Shown here one piece after another: positions 55,401 through 64,000 of a stretch of 64,000 nt of DNA. Each line of letters begins with the position of its first letter. Position 1 is the first letter of the stretch. Made by a program: the position numbers and the translations under genes. Origin of the DNA: Bryum argenteum (Eukaryota; Streptophyta; Bryopsida; Bryales; Bryaceae); NCBI GenBank assembly GCA_037043015.1, contig CM073324.1, forward strand, positions 24,940,097 through 25,004,096, given 5' to 3'. Under the pieces are notes generated by a model, which saw only the letters and a program-made list of their open reading frames with translations, had not been told where the DNA came from and made no database searches.

Positions 55401-58400
55401 CCTTCTCACAGATATCAGATATAGTCCCTTCTTGTTGGAGAGAGTGGATTACCCCTCTTCTTGGAGTCTTTAGACGTTTTAGAGGTTGCGGAGTACCCTC
55501 CTTTAAACCAATATTGTTCTCTTGTCAAATTTTTTCTTTTCATTCGTAGATTTGGTCAAAGATCAAGACGTCAATATGGCTGAAAATTTGGAATCCAAAT
55601 TGGACGCCATCATGAATCGCTTCTTGCTACGTTATCACAGACAAGCGGAGATAGAAGGAGCCATGGCAAGATTTCACAATGATGGAAAGATCCGGGATAA
55701 CATCATCCGCGATTCACCAGTCTCAAGCTACTACACCGGAGGAGGCGACTACACTTTTAGTTTAACAAACCCAATGATTCAACAACGGAAGGAGCCTAGA
55801 GTTAGTCTTCCCGACAAGTTCGACGGAACGCGTTCCAAGTTTCGAGGTTTTGTCAACCAAATCGGTTGATAACGATTTTACAAATGAAACGATATCCGAC
55901 GGAGGAGGCGCGTGTTGAACTTGTTGGAACTCGCTTTACAGACAAGCTCTGCCGTGGTTCGCCCCTTGTTCGGTAAACGATCGCCAATTAAACGAAGAAC
56001 TTTGAGACGTTCTTGGAAGATTTGCGAAGATTTGGCGAATATGACAAGTTCGATGGGCTACAACAAAGATCCGCTCACTACGACAAGGACGCGCTCTGCG
56101 GCGGTCTACGCGATCGGATTTGCACAACCGGCTAGTGACATCAATCAATCGAGGAAGAAGCGTTGGTGAGTCGGTTTTATTGGGGTTTGAGGATGATGTG
56201 AAGGACCTACTTTTATCCCTTCCCGATCCGCAAACGCTCAACGGCCCATAAGCCAAGTCAGTCAGTCGACAACCGTTTATTCCAAATCGTCAAGACCAGC
56301 CCCAAAATACCAAACGAATCGCTACATCACGAGTATGTTGGCAAACAATTTGAGTTCTCATTCGGAGGCGAGGCCACGCAAATCGACGCAACGTGTCGGA
56401 GGCCGTTAGCCTCTTACCCGAAAGGCGTAAAAAAGAAGGACTTCTGTTTGACTGCTGATCATGAGAAGAAGGCCACAAGGTTGAAATTGCCCCAAGCGAG
56501 AAACCGAGATTGTTAAGACTAGAGTGCGGTGATCCCGAAAACGACGATCTTGCGTGCACAAGAGGAACCGTGCGGGCTGGGCGATTAATCCGCGACAACA
56601 ATCGTGTTCCTCTTTCTCCGCCCAACCCGCCCATTGTTTTTCAATTCCCTGTCTCTCTTGGTCCTCAAAAACACAAAACTTTAGCGCTATTAGATTCGGG
56701 AGCATCTACTTGTTTTTAGATGAAGAATTTCTTAAGCGTCACGATTCGTCTAAAGACAGAATCCAAACCTGTTCACGTAGAGGTGATAGATGGACGACCT
56801 TTATTGTTCTGCAAAGATCACCCATGAATCGCACCTATAGAGGTGGCGTTTAAGGACCATAGTAGTTACGTTGTTTTTAATGTCATTAACCCCACAAACC
56901 CTCGTCATCCTGGTCTCTCCTGGTTAGAACAACATAATCCTACCATAGATTGGAAGTTGCGGAAAATGACTTTTTCCAAAGAACATTCCAAGAACCAACC
57001 TAAGAGACATCCCAAGATAGGGAAACCATTGTTTATTGGAGCAAGGGCGTTCAGACGATCATCCAAAGAAGGAGCACCCTTCGTCATCTATGCAAATTTC
57101 ACTAAAGACGGAGAAGAAGAGTTCGACGGCAAGATACCAGAAAGAATACTGAGATTTTGAGACGTGTTTGAAGAAGAACGCGACATGCTACGAAAATCGG
57201 CCATACGATCCGCGCTTATAAAACCTCGCTAGAAGGAGCACAACCGCCTTTTTGGCCCAATCTACAATCTCTCAAACGGAGTTAATGGAAATTGCGAAAA
57301 TACATTGACGAGAATCTAGCGAAGAACTTCATTCGTCATTCAAAGTCGCCAATGCAGACCGATCTTGTTTCAAGAAGAAGGATGGCTCCTTACGAATGTG
57401 CGTGGACTATCGAGGCCTCAACAAGGTAACTAAGAAAAATCGTTACCCGCTACCCCGATCTCTAGTCTCTTGGAGCAAATTCTCGGGCGTCAAAAGATCT
57501 TTACAAAAATGATCCGGGGGAGCTTACAACCTCGTGATTGATCGAGGAAGGAGATGAGTGGAAGACAACGTTCCGCATAAGGTATGGCCATTTTGAATAT
57601 AATGTCACGCTTTTGGCCTTACCAACGCCCCTACTGCTTTTCCAACACATGATGAATGACATCTTTCGGGAGTACTGACGACTTTGTTGTCATCTATCCT
57701 GGATGACATCCCGATATTTTCCAAAAACGAAGAGGAGCACGAGAAGCACGTTCGCCTAGTCCTCGAAAACTACGAACGGCGATCGACGCCAAGATGGAAA
57801 AGTGCCTATTCCACCAAAACCGAGATGGAGTTTAGGGTTCATTGCGACTACGAGACGGCTTGAAGATGGACCCCAAGAAGGTGGAAGCAATTGTATCGTG
57901 GGAGGTTCCGAAGACGGTTAGAGACGTCTGATGTTTTCTTGGATTTCGCAACTTCTATCGGATCTTCATCAAGAATTATTCTCATGTCACTCTCCACTCA
58001 CCCGATTGACGTGTAAGGACAAGCTAGAATGGGGACCCAAGCCGAACGAGCATTTCAAGATCTCAAGACGGCGTTTACTACGGCTCCCAATCTGCTGCAC
58101 TCTGACTTCAGAAAGGCCTTCTATTTGGAGACCGACGCTTGATTTTCTTTGAGTCGTCTTTTTCGCGAGATGGCGCAGACGGGAGGCTTCATCCAAATTG
58201 CGTTTTTATTCTCGGAAGTTCTCTCACGCGAAATTAACTACGAAATCCACGATAAGGAACTCCTGCCATAGTGGATTCCTTCCAAGAGCGGAGACACTTT
58301 CTCGGCGCCTTACAGATCCGGTGACCGTATCACGGATCACAAGAATTTGAAAGACTTCATGTCGGCTCGAATCACGAATCGACGCTGCCTCGGTGGAATA

Positions 58401-60534
58401 TGTCGTTGTCGCGATTTGATTTTGTTATCACCTATCGGCCCAGGAAGCGCAAGGACTATCGATCGTTATCGAGGAGATCGTATCTCACGCCTAAGACCGG
58501 AGAAGAAGCATTTGATCAACAATGCACTACATTGTTGAAACCGGAAGCGTTTTAGAATTTGCGTCATTGCCGCGCTAATTGATGCGACTTCCTCGACTGC
58601 GACGCGACCGTAACAACCAAAGATTCTCAGCTCTTGAGATCGAGAAGCGTCTGCGCGATAATGACAAGTTGAGTGGGAGGAGATCTTTTGTATTTTGAAG
58701 AAATGACTATATATTCCAAAGGGACCAACACGACTTGAGTTCTCCAATCTCGCCACGACTTTCCAAAGAAGGGGACATTTTGGATACAACAAGACATTGG
58801 AGCTTATTTCGCGAGATTTTTGGTGGCCTCAAATGTGGAAGGATGTGAAGGAGTTTGTCCTCTCTTGTGATATTTGTTCAAGGTCAAAGAACCCTCGGCA
58901 TCGCCCCTATGGACTTCTGCAGCCATTGCCTATTCCGCATCGACCATGGTCTTCAGTTTCCATGGACTTCATTACGGACCTGCCGCCTTCAAACTCGTTC
59001 GACAGCATCTTTGTTGTGGTGGATCGGCTTACAAAGATGGCGCATTTTATTCCTTGCAAGAAGACATCGTCAAAGCAAAAACAAAGTGAAGACTCTTCGA
59101 TAATATATATCGTTATCTTGGCTTGCCAGATGACATCGTGTCGGATCGAGGAACTCAGTTCGTCTCCAAATTCTGGAGATCTCTTTTCGAGATTTTGAAG
59201 GTGGATATCAAGCTTTCTTCAGCCTTTCATCCTCAAACTGACGGTCAGACGGAACGGGTAAATCAAGTCTTGGAGCAGTATCTACGCTGCACCATCAACT
59301 ACCGATTGGGCCGAATATCTACCGTTTGCCGAGTTTGCCTACAACAACACCCTTCATGCGTCGTCTCAACAAACACCGTTTTTGCCAATTATGGATACCA
59401 TCCGAAACTTGATTTGTTAAATCCAGTGGCCAATAACAACCCGGCAACAGAAGGCTTTGTGAGACAAATGATCGGAGCTTCAAGCTACGTTGCGACTTCA
59501 ATTACAAACCGCCCAAGAGTCTTACAAGGCGTCCGCAGATAAATTTCGAATAAGGCACCTACTTTCAAGATTGGAGATAAGGTATGGGCGCTTGACGAAA
59601 CATCAAGACCAAGCGGCCATGCGACAAGTTGGACTATCAAGATTGGGGCCGTTTGTCATCGGTAAGCAAATCAATCCAGCCAAGCGTATCGGCTAGAGCT
59701 ACCAAACAAGCTATGAAGGTACATCCAGGTCTTCCACGCGTCCTTGTTGGAACCCTTATCGAGTCTACTTTTCCCGGAAGAGTCAAAGCCCGCCACCTAG
59801 TGTCGAAATCGAGAACCATGAGGAATACGAGGTAGATAAGATACTAGATTCACGGCGAAGATGGGGAAAATTAGAATACCTCGTGCATTGGAGCGGCTAC
59901 GATATTAATGAACGAACATGGGAGGATGCCGAAAATCTCGCAAACGCGCCGAGAGAAGATGCAGGAGTTTCATCAACGATATCCTCGTAAACCTGCCCGG
60001 TTCGGCGATAGCTTCTTTCTCGACGCTTGTCCACCTGCGAATACGAATGGAGGAGCGCACCACAAAAATTCATAGTTGATGTGGTTATTTTGTCTAAGAT
60101 TGAGTAGAAATTTTCTAGTAGCCATAGTTTAGTCTCCTGATATGGATAATCAAGAGATAGAAAGTATGTCGATTATGTCATCTCAACCAAAGAAACTCAC
60201 GAAGACGACCTCGAGATGAAGAATCACTGCATCACCGCGACAACGACGAAGGATACCAAGAAACCGATCGGCGGTGATTGTATTCGAAATGGAGTCTGCG
60301 TTCAATGGTGTGCTGTAAGGCGTGTTTGCGGGACAATTTCACAAATGAAGACACGGAGGTTCATGCTTGGTCGGAAGTGGAAGGCGTGGGCCACTACCGT
60401 TGGCTTCAAGGACCAATGAACCACTTACCTCGTGAACAACAATTGGAGTTCATTGCAGACGTGATGCGGCAGATCTTCATTTTTCTGCGTTGGTATTAAC
60501 TCACAAACAACATTTCTTCTGAGACCTCGAAGCT

Positions 60535-60545
60535 AAAGGAGGGGG
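60535..60545 (+). promoter_or_regulatory. Polypurine tract of the chromovirus
   Basis: AAAGGAGGGGG lies just before the 3' LTR, the expected site for plus-strand priming. Confidence 0.8.
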
Positions 60546-60548
60546 TGA

Positions 60549-61100
60549 TGTTAGGGACATAGGCTCCGGAACCTTCTAGAAGGAAGTCTCTAGAAGTCTC
60601 TGGAACCTTCTAGAAAGAAAGTCTCTAGAACCTTCTAGAAGGAAGTCTTTAGAACCTTCTAGAAGGAAGTCTTTAGAACCTTCTAGAAGGAAGTCTTTAG
60701 AACCTTCTAGAAGCTAGTCTCTGGAACCTTCTAGAATCTAGTCTCTGGAACCTTCTAGAAGGAAGTCTTTAGAACCTTCTAGAAGCTAGTCTCTGGAACC
60801 TTCTAGAATCTAGTCTCTGGAACCTTCTAGAAGCATCCTAGCTGGTAAAAGTTCTAGAAGCATCCTAGCTGGTAGAAGTTCTAGAAGCATCCTAGCTGGT
60901 AGAAGTTCTAGAAGCTTCTTGGGTTCTAGAAGTATAAATAGGAGTCGAGGCTGAAGAGTTCTTCAGTCTCGACAACACATCTCTTGGAGCTCTAGCTCAC
61001 CTCTCTTAGTGTTATTCGTGTACTCTTCTTGTTAATTCAAGCTCTTGTCAGTTTTCATTAGTTTCCAGATATTCTTGTCATTTGTTTCGTGTCCCTGACA
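60549..61100 (+). repeat. 3' LTR of the chromovirus, with 11 heat-shock-element trimers
   Basis: Same ends as the 5' LTR. GAACCTTCTAGAA occurs 11 times between 60,569 and 60,832; TATAAATA lies at 60,933-60,940. The longer array explains the larger size (552 against 456 bp). Confidence 0.93.
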
Positions 61101-61105
61101 CTAGG

Positions 61106-61499
61106 TAGGCCACTAATTCTAAAGAATGATTATTATCATTTTTGCATAGAACGCCTCAAATCTTAAAATGGTGATGGGGACATATATATCTTAATACGAT
61201 ATATATTTTACGTATATATCTTATATGAACTACATCCATATACTTAGTTGTGCAGGTAGCCTAGGAGAGCTACACGTGTCCAACTTTATGTTGAAATCTC
61301 GGATTGAAATGTCAAGATTGGATGGCAGTCCATGGTCATAGGGGTACCCACATCACTTAAAAATCCATATCAAAGTTGAGGACAACCCAGGTAAAAATAT
61401 ATTGTATATACTGTATATACTTGCCCATTTTGTACCCGGTTTAGTGTATAATTGCCCTGCACAACTTTGGATGGCCGGAGGAAAGAGATGGTGTCTAGA
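61106..61499. other. Flank between the chromovirus and the hAT remnant
   Basis: AT-rich with TATATAT runs near 61,185-61,215. No gene recognised. It may contain the 5' side of the hAT element, but no terminal repeat was found. Confidence 0.4.
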
Positions 61500-64000
61500 G
61501 ATGATAATGTGGAGAAGCATGAGAGGAAGAGGGCCTATCGACAAGAAGGTGTTTCTTTGCCTAGGATAAAGGTGGGGAATTCCTACACCTAGCTTAATTG
61601 CAAGCAGGTGAAGAACTCAAATGTGTGGGCGGGGCGGAAGCACGCTGGCTCTGTGGTGGAGCACCTATCTAGAAGTGTGCTCGTAGAAAACAAACAGAAG
61701 GGAGTACAACTTGTCTCCTTCTTTCAAATTTTGAGTCATGGTCGTCTTATGGTGGATTATGAGAGGTGCCATGCATTGTTTGAACATCTAAGGGCAAAAA
61801 ATATGCCTAAGAAGCATTGGAGTGAGTCAATGAGATGGAATATTAGTGACCATATGCACATGAGTATTCTAAAGGCTCTGAAATCAGTTGTGCATGGTGT
61901 TGATGTGTTTGCAATTTCAGCAGATGAAGTTTGAACGATTCACAATTTGGCCTGGTGTAGTGTGCATGTGTACGTTGTGAGCAACTGAGAGAGGGTGCCG
62001 CATTGTCACGGACGTGCCATACCGGGTGTCATCCGCACGCATGAGTTTACCGTGGTTCACTTGTGTTACAAGTATTTTCCAGATTATGTTTATCTAGTAG
62101 TTAAGTTTAAGGTTAGTTCTAGAACCTTCTAGTAGTTGTTAGAAGTTCCTATTAAATATAGGAAGCTTCCGCCGCACAATCCTAGATTCCCAAAACATCT
62201 TAAGCTTCCGGAAAATCCTATGGTTGCTTCATGAGTCTTACCCTGGAAGCTTCTTAGATTCAGGAAGCTTCCGCTTTGCCTTCCTAGATTCCGGAAGCCG
62301 CCTAAGCCTCCGGAAAGCCCTATAGATGCTTCCAGGATACTACCACGGAAGCTTCCTCTAGCCTAGTATATATAGAGAGCTTGAGGATGTTGTTCCTCAC
62401 TCTCTTCAACACCAGTTGTATCTATCCTCTTGTTATCAATACTACTTCTCCTTGTCTTCTCCCAAGTACTATCTTGAGTCTTCTGTGAGGAATCCCCTCA
62501 CTTCCATTCTATCTTCGTCTCCATTTGAGGTCTCCCCTCAATTTAGTATCGAGTCTTGTCTTTGAGTTGCGGTCCGCAACACTCATCTGCTGCACTTGTC
62601 TTGCGTTTCGAAGGACGGCAACTCCGATCACCTAACACTGGTGATTCTCAATGAACTTCTCATTGAAAGTCGCTTGACCTGAAAGGAGGTGGTGTCGAAG
62701 CTGGTCTCTTTCGGCGCTGACGGTGTGAGTACGTTCAAGGGCACTCACTCAGAAGTCATTGCTCAGTTGAAGCGCATAGTGCCCTTCATGCTTGGAATCC
62801 ATTGCACTTTCATAGGACTAACCTGGTTGTCCAAACATATTCTAACTTTCCTATCATTTTTTGTTTGGAAGGCATGTTGGCATCTATCTACACCTACTTC
62901 TGCAGGAGTAACAAGAAGCATCCTGAGCTCCAAAAGCTGGCCAGTGTCATGGAAACTAAGGAAAACAAGATGTTGAGGAATGTGACCACGTGTTTGATCA
63001 AACGCGAAGCCCAACTCTTCGTATATTTGATGAGTACAAGACCCTAGTAGTGAAGATGGGCTTGGACATGACAGCCCTATCTTGAAAATAAGCTTGTGCC
63101 ACAGCCACCCATAATTTCAAGACGTTGGTTGATATGGAGGTCTTCCTATGTTTGTCGATAGTGCAGCCATTGTTCTCCTGTGTTCATCTGCTTTGCAAGT
63201 TTTCACAATCCCGGGACATGTTCATATGTAATTTCTTAGAAGTTGTGAAGGTGGCACATGGTGAGCTTGCGGCAAAATACATTGAGCCACAAACACCCGT
63301 TGGGGAGCATGACTTTAAGGAGTACCACAACTTGCATGCTTTAGAGTACAAGGCAATTCCAATGGCGTGGAAGGAGCTCCCCGGCAATAGTGGAATCGAG
63401 TACATGTACTTTGATTTTGGGACGATTGATGTCTTTGCAAATTGCCACCATAAGAGCACTGGTGAGCTCCTGTTTGTGACTGAGGAGCAACTTCATCGTT
63501 GCCAGTTGAATGTCGAACGTCAAATTTCAGGTTCTTTTCTTGCTTTGTTTCCCATTCTTGTTTTGTTTTGTTTCTTTGTTCAAATCTATTCGACATGCTT
63601 GCTGATGTTTGAAGCATGCTTGCATCCCTTGGTGATGAAACTGAGGAGTGGGTATTTGGTGTGCAGAGATTGCCCAAGCTCTTTCCGATGAACTCGATTG
63701 GAGGTTTCCCCATCAAGAGGTGTTGGATGCCTTTGGCACAATATATCCTCGGTATTGGATGTAGGAAGGGGCATACAAGAGCTTCCAGAAGTACTTGGAG
63801 ATTTTGAAACAGTTCTATAGTGGCGACCGGGAACTGAAGGATGGAAAGGAGGACGGGAAGTGGAGAACGGGAAGCCTTACACTGTCTCTGAGATGCTCAA
63901 TACATCAAGACTTGATACACAACAAGGTGTTTTAAAGATCAGCATGAAGGCTAATTGTGAGGCAGCCTTCGCCTCTCTCTTGGGAGTGAATCCGTTGATC
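61500..64000 (+). pseudogene. Decayed hAT-type transposase copy (ZNF862/C17orf113-like), interrupted by a solo LTR
   Basis: Blocks in order: QLVSFFQILSHGRLMVDYE, MHMSILKALKSVVHGVD..ISADEV, ERVPH (to 62,003), then after the solo LTR LLHLSCVSKDGNSDHLTLVI, KLVSFGADGVSTFKGTH, HRTNLVVQT.SNFPI, LASIYTYFCRSNKKHPELQKLA..METKENKMLRN, and SRDMFICNFLEVVK. This layout is that of hAT-derived transposases (DUF4371/hAT dimerisation type). Decay: stops at DEV* (61,934) and SN* (61,987), a stop after ESRLT (62,680), frameshifts near 62,810 and 63,000, and a stop near 63,084. A GT..AG interval at about 63,530-63,665 may be an intron before IAQALSDELDW-like sequence. The copy runs off the window end, so its termini are not seen. 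Confidence 0.75.
62004..62581 (+). mobile_element. Solo LTR (different family), inserted in the hAT transposase
   Basis: The borders TGTCACGGAC...GTCCGCAACA form an inverted terminus. The flanks are CGCAT and CTCAT (a 5-bp duplication with one change), and the transposase reading resumes right after (VPH | HLLHLSC). No internal region remains. It contains TATATATAG at 62,367 and several GAAnnTTC motifs, including the perfect trimers at 62,117-62,129 and 62,259-62,271. Confidence 0.75.

Larger units (their letters stand above)
54931..61100 (+). mobile_element. Ty3/gypsy chromovirus (LTR retrotransposon), broken fossil copy
   Basis: Structure: 5' LTR 54,931-55,386; gag region about 55,575-56,250; protease region with DSGAS about 56,690; reverse transcriptase about 57,150-57,750; RNase H about 58,050-58,560; integrase with H2C2 and HPQTDGQTERVN about 58,790-59,400; chromodomain (LVHWSGY) about 59,830-59,960; purine tract 60,535-60,545; 3' LTR 60,549-61,100. 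The order PR-RT-RH-IN-chromodomain marks a chromovirus. CTAGG flanks both sides (54,926-54,930 and 61,101-61,105), a 5-bp target duplication. The coding part is broken, with well over ten breaks. The LTRs differ by only about five bases outside a length-variable repeat, so insertion was recent. 60,010-60,530 has no assigned domain. Confidence 0.93.

Noticed and set aside
63125-63691. 188-codon frame as an independent host gene
   Set aside because: Its sequence continues the hAT transposase order seen from 61,600 onward and starts in the middle of the protein.

Overview
The window is nuclear DNA of a land plant. Six intron-bearing or plant-specific genes are readable: a cereblon orthologue, a RALF peptide, GPAT9, an S1-type secreted protein, a histone deacetylase of the HDA9 type, and a COQ2-like UbiA prenyltransferase. 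They lie in AT-rich, repeat-filled DNA. The inserted plastid pieces (lysine-rich ycf1 end, rps15, 16S rRNA) and the general gene style suggest a non-seed plant, most probably a moss; this placement is inference.

Layout. 1-13,000: gene-free, with TTAA-flanked (piggyBac-type) short transposons, an 8-unit satellite array (1,809-2,727) and dispersed repeats. 14,168-19,702 (+): cereblon, 9 exons. 21,095-21,382 (+): RALF preproprotein. 22,400-25,400: more TIR elements, tandem duplications and hairpins. 25,810-28,236: a patchwork of plastid DNA and GPAT9 fragments. 28,297-30,695 (+): complete 12-exon GPAT9. 31,745-32,486 (-): an inverted copy of the GPAT9 5' part. 35,542-35,931 (+): S1-family secreted protein. 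36,600-38,200: a MITE and an old direct duplication. 41,197-45,402 (+) and 45,640-48,632 (-): HDA9-type deacetylase and COQ2-like gene, tail to tail with 237 bp between them. 49,900-53,100: small hairpin element and a CACTA-like element carrying a nested TTAA element. 54,931-61,100: a broken Ty3/gypsy chromovirus with a 5-bp target duplication. 61,500 to the end: a decayed hAT transposase copy split by a solo LTR.

The strongest unusual signals are in two places. First, the chromovirus LTRs contain 7 and 11 perfect heat-shock-element trimers just upstream of a TATA box. The sequence just after the 5' LTR is also an exact 12-nt complement of the predicted first bases of the transcript. That suggests self-primed reverse transcription, which is not the usual mode in plant chromoviruses. 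A different solo LTR nearby shows the same heat-shock-element/TATA design. Second, the 25.8-32.5 kb patchwork can be rebuilt by undoing one roughly 1.1-kb inversion. One of its GPAT9 copies holds a TTAA element whose empty site is present twice in the same window.

The genes are unrelated housekeeping, signalling and secretory genes. I see no operon-like or pathway grouping.
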